Origin: Pirellulales bacterium
GTDB lineage: Bacteria > Planctomycetota > Planctomycetia > Pirellulales > JAICIG01
Assembly (NCBI GenBank): GCA_025927475.1
Contig: JAICLL010000001.1
Location: 1 to 64,000, forward strand
DNA length: 64,000 nucleotides
Direction: 5' to 3'
The notes beneath the pieces are model-generated. The model did not search any database, was not told the origin of the DNA, and saw nothing but the letters and a program-made list of their open reading frames with translations. This document shows, one piece after another, positions 7,992 through 16,148 of the stretch (positions within the stretch are counted from its first letter, which is position 1; each line of letters starts with the position of its first letter). The translations under genes were made by a program, and so were the position numbers.

Positions 7992-8981
7992 ATGCGGATT
8001 CGATGGCGTGGGTTGGAGCTTCCCAGTCTGGTCACGTGCGATAAAAGCACGCTGACCTCCACCTACGGTAAATTCGTTGCGGAGCCGTTCGAGCGTGGTT
8101 TCGGCGCCACGATCGGCAACAGCTTGCGGCGCATCTTGCTTTCCAGCCTGGAAGGCAGCGCGGTCACGCAGGTCAAAATTCATGGCGCCCAGCACGAGTT
8201 CACCACGTTGCCCGGCGTCGTCGAAGACGTGACCGACGTGATCCTTAACATCAAGTCGCTGGTGGTCAAAAACTTCGGCGAAAGCACCAAGGTCATTCGC
8301 ATCGACAAGCGGACCAAGGGGCTGGTGACCGGCGCCGACGTCAAGACCGACGACACGATCGAAGTGATCAACAAAAACCACGTGCTGGCTACGCTCACCG
8401 AAGACGTGCCGTTCGAGCTGGAGATGGTCGTCGAAAACGGCCGCGGCTACGTGCCTTCGACCGAACATAGCCCGAACGTCGAGATCGGCATCATTCCGGT
8501 CGATGCGGTGTTCAGCCCGGTGGTGCGCGTGCGGTACGAGATCGAAGAAACGCGCGTCGGCCAGAAGACCAACTATGACAAGCTGACCTTGGAGATCTGG
8601 ACGAACGGTTCGATCGGGCCCGAGATGGCGATGGTCGAGGCGGCGAAGATTCTGCGGAAGCACCTCAACCCGTTCATTCAGTATTCAGAGCTGGGACCCC
8701 AGGTATTTGCCGAAGCTCGCGCGGCGGCAAGCTACGGCGGCGAGATGCCGTCGGAAAGCAAGCTGAGCATGAGCGTGGCCGATCTGAAGCTGACGGCGCG
8801 GGCGATGAATTGCCTCCGCGAAGAAAACATTTTCTCGGTTCGCGACCTGGTGAGCCGCACGCCCGATCAGTTGCTCGATCTGCCGAAATTTGGCGAGACG
8901 ACGCTGGCCGAGATCAACGAGAAGCTCAGCGAAATGGGGCTGCGGTTGGGTATGCGTCTGCCGGCCACGGCCAGCGTATGA
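7992..8981 (+). CDS. rpoA: DNA-directed RNA polymerase subunit alpha
   Basis: 329 residues starting [11 protein letters not shown], with a GGAGGATTCTC ribosome site. The N-terminal assembly domain ([45 protein letters not shown]) is followed by a linker and a C-terminal domain (about 260-320: [30 protein letters not shown]) that contacts UP elements and activators. Size and domain order are normal. Confidence 0.98.
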   Translation: MRIRWRGLELPSLVTCDKSTLTSTYGKFVAEPFERGFGATIGNSLRRILLSSLEGSAVTQVKIHGAQHEFTTLPGVVEDVTDVILNIKSLVVKNFGESTKVIRIDKRTKGLVTGADVKTDDTIEVINKNHVLATLTEDVPFELEMVVENGRGYVPSTEHSPNVEIGIIPVDAVFSPVVRVRYEIEETRVGQKTNYDKLTLEIWTNGSIGPEMAMVEAAKILRKHLNPFIQYSELGPQVFAEARAAASYGGEMPSESKLSMSVADLKLTARAMNCLREENIFSVRDLVSRTPDQLLDLPKFGETTLAEINEKLSEMGLRLGMRLPATASV

Positions 8982-9013
8982 GCCCCAGCGTGTAATCCAT
9001 CATGCAGCATGGT

Positions 9014-9064
9014 AGCCCGACGCGTAAGCGAGGGTGAACCGGTCCCTCGCTTACGCGTCGGGCT
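9014..9064. repeat. Perfect 21-bp palindrome between rpoA and rplQ
   Basis: The arm 9014-9034 (starting AGCCCGACGCGTAAGC) is the exact reverse complement of 9044-9064, around a 9-base loop. It is related to copies at 12640-12676 and to a fragment near 15624. It looks like a small dispersed hairpin element that landed inside the operon. There is no T-run, so it is not a classic terminator. Confidence 0.8.
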
Positions 9065-9096
9065 TCCACGGCGAGATCAATCAAAAGGTATCCATC

Positions 9097-9690
9097 ATGC
9101 GACATCGACGAAAAGGCCGAACGCTGGGGCGGGCGCCGAACCATCAGCGGGCCTTGCTGCGCAACCTGGCCAGCGCCCTGATCCTCACCGAGCGCGACGC
9201 CGAGCACGACGAAAACCCGCCCAAGGTGAAGGGCCGTATCATCACCACGCTGCCCAAGGCCAAAGAGGTTCGCCCGTTGGTCGAAAAGTGCATCACGCTG
9301 GCCTGCCGAGGTCTGGAGGCCGAGCAGGCCGCCGCCGAATTCGCCAGCGACGCCGAACGCGACACCGACGAATGGAAGCGCTGGCGCAGCAGCGACCGCT
9401 GGCGGCAATGGTCGGCGGCCCAGGCCCCCGCTGTGACCGCCCGGCGACGGGCGTTGATTTTGCTGGGCGACAAGCGAGCCGTGCGCGTCTTGTTCGAGCG
9501 GGTGGCGCCGCGCTTCCGCGATCGGCCCGGCGGATACACTCGCATTCTGAAGTTGTCGCAGCCCCGGCTCGGCGACGCCGGCGCACGCGCCATCTTGGAG
9601 TTCGTCGGCGTGCGCGACCGCGTGGTCCAACGGGCCGCGGCGCCTAAATTTGAAACCTCCAGCCCCGAGACCGCCGGCGCAGAGAGCTAG
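9097..9690 (+). CDS. rplQ: 50S ribosomal protein L17, long form
   Basis: The N-terminal MRHRRKGRTLGRAPNHQRAL and ALILTERDAEHDENPPKVKG regions are typical of L17, a large-subunit protein near the exit tunnel. The start at 9097 fits the family. At 197 residues it is longer than the usual 115-130. An extra segment of about 45 residues (around 80-125, rich in Trp, Arg and Ser) splits the usual VEKCITLA and RRALILLGDKRAVRVLFE parts, and a short low-complexity tail follows VGVRDR. The last gene of the operon, separated from rpoA by the palindrome. Confidence 0.93.
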   Translation: MRHRRKGRTLGRAPNHQRALLRNLASALILTERDAEHDENPPKVKGRIITTLPKAKEVRPLVEKCITLACRGLEAEQAAAEFASDAERDTDEWKRWRSSDRWRQWSAAQAPAVTARRRALILLGDKRAVRVLFERVAPRFRDRPGGYTRILKLSQPRLGDAGARAILEFVGVRDRVVQRAAAPKFETSSPETAGAES

Positions 9691-9704
9691 CCGGCCGATC
9701 GACC

Positions 9705-10301
9705 ATGGCTGTTCCCGCGGGCTTCGATTTCACGTTCCACGTCGGACGGCTTTGCAACGATCTCTGCGTCCGGCTGCCCGAGCTTGGCCACATCGACATG
9801 GCGCGCGTGGCGATTCGCTATTGTCAGGTCCGCAAGGCGGTATCGCACGGCGTGCAAGCCACCTTGACCCCGCTGCGGTTCGCCGGCGGCAGCCTTTCGA
9901 CGGTCCGTGGTGGGCGTCGCTACTCGATCGAGCGAATCTTCAGCCCCGCGGGCCAAGAGATGCTCTATTTGTTGAGCTTCTATCTGCCGCGGTTTTTGAA
10001 TCTGCCCTTCGCCGAAAAGCTGGCCACGGTCATCCACGAACTGTGGCACATTTCGCCCGACTTCGACGGCGACTTGCGGCGGTTTTCGGGCCGCTGCTAC
10101 GCCCACGGGCACCGCGAAGAGCATTACCATGCGGCGATGGGGCAATTGGCGGCGAAATGGTTGGCGCTGTCGCCGCCCGAGGAACTGTATGAGTTTCTAC
10201 AAGATGATTTCCGGCAGTTGCGCGCGCGATTTGGGGCGGTCTATGGCACGCGCATCGCCACGCCCAAGCTGATCGCCGAGCCGTCGGCCAAATGCGGCTA
10301 A
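9705..10301 (+). CDS. Putative metallopeptidase-like HExxH protein
   Basis: 198 residues, 14 bases after rplQ. The motif HELWH (His111, Glu112, His115) is a zincin-type zinc motif, followed by ISPDFDGDLRRF and a C-terminal helical region. No signal peptide is seen, so it is probably cytoplasmic. It resembles putative metallopeptidases of unknown substrate found near ribosomal operons in planctomycetes; that link is inference. A third zinc ligand cannot be assigned with confidence (His128 or His133 in the CYAHGHREEHYH segment are candidates). Confidence 0.75.
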   Translation: MAVPAGFDFTFHVGRLCNDLCVRLPELGHIDMARVAIRYCQVRKAVSHGVQATLTPLRFAGGSLSTVRGGRRYSIERIFSPAGQEMLYLLSFYLPRFLNLPFAEKLATVIHELWHISPDFDGDLRRFSGRCYAHGHREEHYHAAMGQLAAKWLALSPPEELYEFLQDDFRQLRARFGAVYGTRIATPKLIAEPSAKCG

Positions 10302-10344
10302 CGAGTGGTGAGTGTAGAATGGTGAGCGTCCGGCTCCACACCAG

Positions 10345-10469
10345 CCACTCACCACTCACCACTCACCACTCACCACTCACCACTCACCACTCACCACTCA
10401 CCACTCACCACTCACCACTCACCACTCACCACTCACCACTCACCACTCACCACTCACCACTCACCACTC
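10345..10469 (+). repeat. Heptanucleotide tandem repeat (CACTCAC), about 18 copies
   Basis: An uninterrupted array of CACTCAC units runs to three bases before the lutB ATG at 10472. An inverted piece of the same motif (GAGTGGTGAGTG) lies at 10303-10314, before the array. The frame of lutB is open through the whole array from an ATG at 10319, where it would encode an SPLTTHH heptapeptide repeat. Confidence 0.95.
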
Positions 10470-10471
10470 CC

Positions 10472-11836
10472 ATGCCCCACGCCCCTGCCGCCGCCAAATT
10501 CGTCGCCAATGACGCGCGAGCGCATTGGCACGACCAGGCGCTCTGGTTCGTGCGGGCAAAGCGCGACAAGGCGGCCCAGACCCTGCCCGAGTGGGAAATA
10601 CTCCGCGAGACGGCCTCGCACATCAAGGCCCACACCATCTCGCGGCTGGCCGACTATCTGGAACAATTCGCCGAGCAGGCGACGCGTCTGGGGGCGCACG
10701 TCCATTGGGCGCGGCACGCCGCCGAGCACAACGAGACGGTGCTCGGCATCTTGCAGCGACACGGGGTGCGGCGGGTCGTGAAAAGCAAGTCGATGCTTAC
10801 CGAAGAATGCCACCTGAACCCGTTTCTTGAGCGGCACGGCATCGACGTGGTCGACACCGACCTGGGCGAGTGGATTGTGCAACTCCGCGGCGAATCGCCC
10901 AGCCACATTGTTCTGCCGGCGATCCACATCAAAAAGGAAGAGGTCGGGCAGTTGTTCCACGAGCGGCTGGGCACCGACGCCGGGGCGAGCGAACCCAAAT
11001 ACCTGGCCGAAGCCGCCCGTCGCCGGCTGCGCGAATGCTTCATGCGGGCCGACGCCGGCATCACGGGCGTCAACTTTGCCGTGGCCGAAACGGGCGGCTT
11101 TGTGGTCTGCACCAACGAAGGCAACGCCGACCTGGGCGTTTCGCTGCCCAAGTTGCACATCGCCTGCCTGGGCATCGAAAAGATCATCCCTCGGGCCAAA
11201 GACCTGGGCGTGTTTCTGCGGTTGTTGGCCCGCTCGGCCACCGGGCAACCCATCACCACCTATTCTTCGCACTTTCACGGACCGCGATCGGGCGGCGAGC
11301 TGCACATTGTGCTGGTCGACAACGGCCGCACCGACATTCTGGCCAGCGACGAATTTCGTCGCTCGCTGTCGTGCATTCGGTGCGGCGCCTGCATGAACAC
11401 GTGCCCGGTCTATCGCCGCAGCGGTGGACACAGTTACGCCACCACGGTGCCTGGGCCGATCGGGTCGATTCTGGCGCCGGCGCGTGACGCTCGGTCGCAC
11501 TACAGCCTGCCGCATGCCTGCAGTCTGTGCGGGTCGTGTACCGATGTCTGCCCGGTGAAGATCGACTTGCATCATCAGTTGCTCACCTGGCGGCGCGAGC
11601 TGGCCGTGCGCGGGCTGCTGCCCTGGTACAAGCGGTGGTCAATGCGGCTGGCCGGCTTCGTGCTGCGGCATGGTTGGCTCTACCGGCTGTCGGGCAAGCT
11701 GGCGCGGGCCATGGCGCCCCGGCTGCCCCGCTGGCTGGTCTACCATCGTTTCAATGCCTGGGGAAAGCAGCGCGAGCTGCCGCCCGTTCCCCGTCACAGC
11801 TTCCGCGAGCTTTATCGGCGGCGCCATGGAAAATAG
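10472..11836 (+). CDS. lutB: LutB-type iron-sulfur protein (L-lactate utilisation)
   Basis: 454 residues from ATG 10472, where homology begins. LutB/LldF works with LutA and LutC to oxidise L-lactate to pyruvate in the cytoplasm. An N-terminal LUD domain (SKSMLTEECHLNPFLERHG, GITGVNFAVAETGGFVVC) is followed by two 4Fe-4S motifs: CIRCGACMNTCPVYRR and CSLCGSCTDVCPVKID. The C-terminus (WYKRWSMRLAGFVLRHG) is the usual LutB tail. It overlaps lutC by 11 bases. No ordinary ribosome site is visible, because the CACTCAC array occupies that place. lutA is not next door. Confidence 0.93.
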   Translation: MPHAPAAAKFVANDARAHWHDQALWFVRAKRDKAAQTLPEWEILRETASHIKAHTISRLADYLEQFAEQATRLGAHVHWARHAAEHNETVLGILQRHGVRRVVKSKSMLTEECHLNPFLERHGIDVVDTDLGEWIVQLRGESPSHIVLPAIHIKKEEVGQLFHERLGTDAGASEPKYLAEAARRRLRECFMRADAGITGVNFAVAETGGFVVCTNEGNADLGVSLPKLHIACLGIEKIIPRAKDLGVFLRLLARSATGQPITTYSSHFHGPRSGGELHIVLVDNGRTDILASDEFRRSLSCIRCGACMNTCPVYRRSGGHSYATTVPGPIGSILAPARDARSHYSLPHACSLCGSCTDVCPVKIDLHHQLLTWRRELAVRGLLPWYKRWSMRLAGFVLRHGWLYRLSGKLARAMAPRLPRWLVYHRFNAWGKQRELPPVPRHSFRELYRRRHGK

Positions 11837-12446
11837 CCAGGCGAACCTCGCCGAATCTCGGGCCGCGATCTTGGCGGCCATCCGTCGTCAGCCGTTGGCC
11901 GCCCAGCCGCTGCCCGACTTGGACCAGGCGTGGATCCGGTATGACGATCCGGCGGTGCAGTTCGCCGAGGTGCTGAGGTCGGTCGGCGGACGTTGCCTTG
12001 TGGTCGCCGATGTTGAGCATCTGCGACGTGAATTGTCGGACCTGCCCGAGTATGCATCGGCCCGGCAGATTTGCTCGCAGGCGCCGGGCGTCGGCGCGTC
12101 GAACGTCGATTTGGACGCGGTGGACGATCCGCACCTGCTGGAGACCGTCGATTTCGCAATTCTGCCCGGCGAATTTGGCGTGGCTGAGAACGGCGCCGTG
12201 TGGGTCAGCGACTCGGCCGTGCGGCAGCGGGCGATCTATTTTATCGCCCAGCACCTGGCCTTGGTCGTGCCGGCCAGCGCGGTGGTGAACAACTTGCAGG
12301 AAGCGTACGAGCGATTGTCGTTTCCTCAGCCGGGATTCGGCGTCTTCATTTCTGGTCCCTCGAAGACCGCCGACATCGAACAATCGCTGGTCATCGGCGC
12401 GCATGGGCCGCGCTCGCTCACGGTGTTCTTGCTGCTGAATGACTAG
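11826..12446 (+). CDS. lutC: LutC-type LUD domain protein
   Basis: 206 residues from ATG 11826, overlapping the end of lutB. The LUD domain is complete: ILPGEFGVAENGAVWVSD, the conserved VNNLQEAYERL region and the signature GFGVFISGPSKTADIEQSL, then VIGAHGPRSLTVFLL. LutC is the third component of the lactate oxidation complex. The overlap implies translational coupling with lutB. Confidence 0.93.
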   Translation: MENSQANLAESRAAILAAIRRQPLAAQPLPDLDQAWIRYDDPAVQFAEVLRSVGGRCLVVADVEHLRRELSDLPEYASARQICSQAPGVGASNVDLDAVDDPHLLETVDFAILPGEFGVAENGAVWVSDSAVRQRAIYFIAQHLALVVPASAVVNNLQEAYERLSFPQPGFGVFISGPSKTADIEQSLVIGAHGPRSLTVFLLLND

Positions 12447-12485
12447 TGGTCTGTCAATCCTGATTGAGGGCCGAAGCGAGCGTCA

Positions 12486-12567
12486 GGGTGCCGCGGCGTC
12501 TGCCGCGGCGAATGAAGCCGCGCATCGGCAAATACGGTAACGCGCCGCGGCGGATGCCGTGGCACCC
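12486..12567. repeat. Imperfect inverted repeat (GGGTGCCGCGGCG type)
   Basis: Arms of 25 bases (12486-12510 and 12543-12567) match as reverse complements with three mismatches around a 32-base centre. A related half (GGATGCCGTGGCAC) recurs near 53262. It is probably a dispersed non-autonomous element in the lutC downstream spacer. Confidence 0.65.
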
Positions 12568-12639
12568 GTGATGATTTCGAGCAGCAGTTACCGTCAGTTC
12601 ACGCTTGACACTGCGCTAGCAGAGTTAGGAAGCCGAGGC

Positions 12640-12676
12640 GTAAGCGAGGGAAAGCCAAGGTTCGTCCCTGGCTTAC
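12640..12676. repeat. Hairpin related to the rpoA-rplQ palindrome
   Basis: GTAAGCGAGGG at 12640-12650 faces CCCTGGCTTAC at 12666-12676 with one mismatch. The arm sequence GCGTAAGCGAGGG is shared with 9014-9064. Same element family, more diverged. Confidence 0.6.
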
Positions 12677-12683
12677 ACGGTGC

Positions 12684-13274
12684 TCAATCTTCGTCGAAGT
12701 ATTGCCACCGCTCGTCCAGCGCCATGCTGTACCACTCGTTTCCTTTGTAGCGCGGCTGCCGTGCGCTCTGCCGGCGCACGAAACCGAGAAATTCGCCCGT
12801 AGCGCGATCGATCGATAAGCGAATGTAGCGGCCGTCGCGCGAATCGGCCCAGTAAACCATAAACAATCCGCTGCGCCGCGGAAGGTCGATGGAATCGCCG
12901 CTTTCGATCTGATCGGCCAGCCGTTCGAGTGATGCTCGCGAGAGCGCAAACCGAAGTCGAAAGGGCGCTTGATCAGCGAACGTGGCGGTCAGCACCGAAA
13001 CCGACGTGATCGCCACAAACATTCGGCGAAGCGACCACTGCGGCGGCCAGTGCACGGGCGGCTGCGGATAGAATGCCCGCACCAGGAGACTTATCCACGC
13101 CAGAAGGTAGGCGGCAATGAAGTCGAGAACCGGGTCGCCACATAACCATGAGGCGAACCCGACGAGTACGGTCACGATGACCAGCAGCCCCGTCAGCGAG
13201 GATGCTTCTCTCGCAAGCTTTGAGATCCAGGGTGCCGCGCTCGCTATAGTCCCCATTGTTGTGTTCATTCCCAT
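12684..13274 (-). CDS. Hypothetical membrane protein
   Basis: 196 residues. Hydrophobic segments are seen at about 28-48 (LTGLLVIVTVLVGFASWLC), 52-68 (FIAAYLLAWISLLVRAF) and a short one near 88-98 (MFVAITSVSVLTATF). A soluble C-terminal half follows, with an IRLSIDRATGEFLGFV segment that resembles a small beta domain. No family was recognised. It faces the next gene across a 184-base spacer. Confidence 0.65.
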   Translation of the reverse strand: MGMNTTMGTIASAAPWISKLAREASSLTGLLVIVTVLVGFASWLCGDPVLDFIAAYLLAWISLLVRAFYPQPPVHWPPQWSLRRMFVAITSVSVLTATFADQAPFRLRFALSRASLERLADQIESGDSIDLPRRSGLFMVYWADSRDGRYIRLSIDRATGEFLGFVRRQSARQPRYKGNEWYSMALDERWQYFDED

Positions 13275-13458
13275 GAATGGCAGACCTCGGAGGGCGGCAG
13301 CTACATCTTAGCAGCCACCACGGCGATTGATATGCAGCGCTGGCGGAAGAACTTTAGTTCTATGTCGACAACAGGCGCCGCAGCAAAATGTGCATCCGCC
13401 AAATGGACCGTTAGGCGACGAGCGCCACGGCAACGATCTTTCGATTACAATGGTCGGC

Positions 13459-13944
13459 ATGAGAGCATTTCGATTTTCGCTGATGGCGATGTTGTGCTTT
13501 GTGGCCGTTGCCGCGATTGCGTGCCGCGCGTTTTTCCATCCGAGCGCCATTTGGCGGGCGGTCATCCAATCGGCTGGAATCTCGCTGCTTTTCTATGCGG
13601 TCTTTGCGGCGGTCCTTTACCGGCGCCGCCACGCTCGGGCGTTTTGGATTGGTTTCGCAATCGTCGGATGGGGCCTGCTCGCTGCCGATCGATTGGCGAC
13701 AGCCGATGTGTCGCTCAGCAAGGTCACAAGCAGCTTGACGGAAAGACTTCATCCCCAGCGGTATACGACCGAGGGCGGGATGGGCCATATGATTCTCGTG
13801 AATCAACCTGTCAGAGATTTCTTTTCTCGAACGGCCTTTTGGCTTCTGTTGATCATTTTCGAAGCAGCCGGTGGTCTGCTGGCGCGTTGGATGTCGCTGC
13901 GCGAAGAGCGGCTCGCGAGGAAGCGGGACAACCAAGCGCGGTAG
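13459..13944 (+). CDS. Hypothetical membrane protein
   Basis: 161 residues from ATG 13459 (an ATG at 13450 in frame is also possible). The start MRAFRFSLMAMLCFVAVAA is typical of planctomycete inner-membrane proteins. Four hydrophobic helices are likely: near residues 6-24, 36-50, 58-74 and 130-145 (FWLLLIIFEAAGGLLARW). The loop between the last two is soluble. No family was recognised. Confidence 0.6.
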   Translation: MRAFRFSLMAMLCFVAVAAIACRAFFHPSAIWRAVIQSAGISLLFYAVFAAVLYRRRHARAFWIGFAIVGWGLLAADRLATADVSLSKVTSSLTERLHPQRYTTEGGMGHMILVNQPVRDFFSRTAFWLLLIIFEAAGGLLARWMSLREERLARKRDNQAR

Positions 13945-14196
13945 TCACCAAACAGCCGCCTGGCGACGCTTGCCGCCAGAGGTCGTGCGAGAACCCTCAC
14001 TCCAACCACCGTAATACACGCCGGCGGTATGCGCTGGGCATTGAGGGAAACGATGCTGGGCCGCATCGATGCCGCCCTGACGCGCCGTGGGACACCGCTT
14101 TCGCGGGCGGCCGTTTGTTGACCGCCGTTTGACCTGGGCCAACCGCGCGGTATGTTTTCTGGGCGATTGCGCGCCCGTGGAACACGGGAAAAAAGC

Positions 14197-15591
14197 ATGC
14201 AGTGGTTGAAGCAGAGGCGACTGGCGTGCGCCAGTTGGATGATTCTGGGCATGTGGTGCTCGCTCGCCGCGGCGCAGATGCCCATGCGGCCGGAAGAATC
14301 GCTTTTTGCGGCGCCAGACGATCAAGCGGTGCGATCGTCGCCGATGGGCGCCGATGATTCGCCGTTGGCGGAGGCCGAGCGGCCCCGATCTTTGGACGAG
14401 CGAGAGCACTTATCCGCTGAAGGCGGCTGGCAAATTCTGACGCGCAGCGTCGAGCAGCGCGTGATCGAATACCGGCAGTTCGGTCGCGGTGAGGCGCACA
14501 TTCTGGTGGTCGGGCCGCTGGAAGGCGACGAGTCCGCCGGCGTCGAATTGCTCGAACGGCTGGTCGATCACTTGGAGCGATTTCCGCGACGATTGCAGGA
14601 CGCCACCGTTACGGTGGTGCGCGATCCGAACCCTGACGGCCGATTACGCGGCTCACGGACCAACGCGCGCGGCGTGCGGCTCGATATGAATTTCCCCACG
14701 AGGCAGTGGCGCAAAGTGCCCATCGCCGATCATTGGCTGAGCGGTCGCACGCCGGAAAGCGAGCCTGAAACGCGGGCCTTGATCGAGCTGCTCGACGACC
14801 TGAAACCGGATCGCTTGGTGCTTTTGGAGGCGACGCGGCGCGAGGCTGAGCTGCGCTATAGCCAGTCGGCCGAGCCAATGGCTCGGCGGCTGGCGCGCGA
14901 GAGCCAACTGGCCGCCATCGCCTGGGATTCGGCCGAATCGCCGGCCAGCCTGGCCACCTATGCCGGCAACCATCGCCGACTGCCTACTTTGGTGCTGCGC
15001 ATTCGCGCCGCGGCCGGCGCGGAATACAACTGGGAACAACACAAACGTGCATTGCTGGCGGCGGTCGATGGCGATGCGGCCGAGCCGGCGGCTGCGCCGG
15101 CACACCGGCTGGCGTCGCTGACGCGCACGGGCGGAGAGGCCAATCCGCCGACCGCCACCGAGCAATCGCCCAGCGAAGTGAGCCCGCCACGCGGCGTCGT
15201 TCTGGCGGCCAAAGAATTGGAATTGGGGGGCGTGCTGGCCCCGGTGGTCGTGCCAAGCCGCCGCCCGCCGCTACCTGCGCCGCGCCTTTCCACGGCGGCG
15301 CCACGTCAAGCGATGGGCAAGCCTACCGCCAGTAAGCCACAGCGATGGATGGTGCCGTATCGCGGCCCTGCGAGCGGGGGTTTATCGAATCAGCGCATGC
15401 CCGGCGTGCCGGGCAAGCCAGTGCCTTATGGCGCGGCGAATCGTTTCTCGCCTCCTTCAGCCGCACGAACCACCCAAAGGCCGACGGTCGCGACGCCGAG
15501 AGTCGAGCGGCTGCCACCCGTCGCTCCGAATTCGCCGGCGCAGCGCCTGCTGCCCCAGCCGATTCCGCTGTACCCGGAAACCGGCTATTGA
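14197..15591 (+). CDS. Secreted M14 carboxypeptidase-like protein, catalytic residues changed
   Basis: The start at 14197 gives a signal peptide (LACASWMILGMWCSLAAAQ) and a GGAAAAAAGC leader; an in-frame ATG at 14152 is less likely. Residues about 70-300 resemble the M14 zinc carboxypeptidase/MpaA fold: ILVVGPLEGDESAGVELL, then DPNPDGRLRGSRTNARGV and DMNFPTRQW. Compared with the family, GGIHGDE becomes GPLEGDE (zinc His lost, Glu kept), LNRNFP becomes LDMNFP (substrate Arg lost), and the later zinc His is replaced in LVLLEATRRE. A Pro/Ala-rich tail (about 300-464) follows. It is probably a non-catalytic, peptide-binding or structural exported protein. Confidence 0.7.
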   Translation: MQWLKQRRLACASWMILGMWCSLAAAQMPMRPEESLFAAPDDQAVRSSPMGADDSPLAEAERPRSLDEREHLSAEGGWQILTRSVEQRVIEYRQFGRGEAHILVVGPLEGDESAGVELLERLVDHLERFPRRLQDATVTVVRDPNPDGRLRGSRTNARGVRLDMNFPTRQWRKVPIADHWLSGRTPESEPETRALIELLDDLKPDRLVLLEATRREAELRYSQSAEPMARRLARESQLAAIAWDSAESPASLATYAGNHRRLPTLVLRIRAAAGAEYNWEQHKRALLAAVDGDAAEPAAAPAHRLASLTRTGGEANPPTATEQSPSEVSPPRGVVLAAKELELGGVLAPVVVPSRRPPLPAPRLSTAAPRQAMGKPTASKPQRWMVPYRGPASGGLSNQRMPGVPGKPVPYGAANRFSPPSAARTTQRPTVATPRVERLPPVAPNSPAQRLLPQPIPLYPETGY

Positions 15592-15644
15592 TTTTCGGCT
15601 CGCTGCGGTGCTCTTCGAGTTGATGCCCGACGCGTAAGCCAGAA

Positions 15645-15812
15645 CTACGGTGCGCGCGGAGCGCGTCCGAAGATCAGCGACACGATGAACAAGATCAGGA
15701 ACACGCCAAACAGCACGCGGGCGAACCACATGGCCAGCCCTTCGACGCCCCAGAAGCCAAACAGCCCCGCGATCAGGGCGATCACCAGGAACAGTAACGA
15801 CCAGCGCAGCAT
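15645..15812 (-). CDS. DUF1328 small membrane protein
   Basis: 55 residues starting MLRWSLLFLVIALIAGLFGF, with a GGGAGAAAG ribosome site. Two transmembrane helices flank a short turn (GVEGLAMWFARVL), as in the YtjA/DUF1328 family, inner-membrane proteins of unknown role often linked to stress. The frame is open further upstream but the family starts at this Met. It lies 43 bases downstream of csbD-like and on the same strand, so the two may be co-transcribed. Confidence 0.88.
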   Translation of the reverse strand: MLRWSLLFLVIALIAGLFGFWGVEGLAMWFARVLFGVFLILFIVSLIFGRAPRAP

Positions 15813-15855
15813 AACACTTTCTCCCACCAGAATGTGAACATGAGTTAAGCGTGAA

Positions 15856-16038
15856 TCAGGTATTGCGATTGGCGCCTTGCACGGCGTCTTTGGCTTTGTC
15901 GATGACTTTCTCGGCGGTTTGCTTGACTTTGCCCGTCGTCTGATCGACCTTCCCTTCGCGGCGCAATTGATCGTCGTCGGTAATGGCGCCGGCGGCTTCC
16001 TTGACACGCCCTTTCACTTCGTCGGCTTTGCCTGACAT
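15856..16038 (-). CDS. CsbD-like stress protein
   Basis: 60 residues: MSGKADEVKGRVKEAAGAIT, then DDQLRREGKVDQ and KVKQTAEKV. This is the CsbD pattern, a small acidic-basic helical protein induced by general stress in other bacteria. It is cytoplasmic. It pairs with the DUF1328 gene downstream, a common combination of stress-associated small genes. Confidence 0.9.
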   Translation of the reverse strand: MSGKADEVKGRVKEAAGAITDDDQLRREGKVDQTTGKVKQTAEKVIDKAKDAVQGANRNT

Positions 16039-16148
16039 GACAGAATCTCCACTGGTTCGGTGATGGTGTAACTCGTGCGGTGCGGACGCAAACCGTGGGC
16101 CATCAAGACAAAAAATGCGATTCTGCCGTTTGATTTGCCGGCAATCGC

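Noticed and set aside
10345-10469. Repeat array as a CRISPR
   Set aside because: Units of seven bases without spacers and no cas genes; it is a simple tandem repeat.
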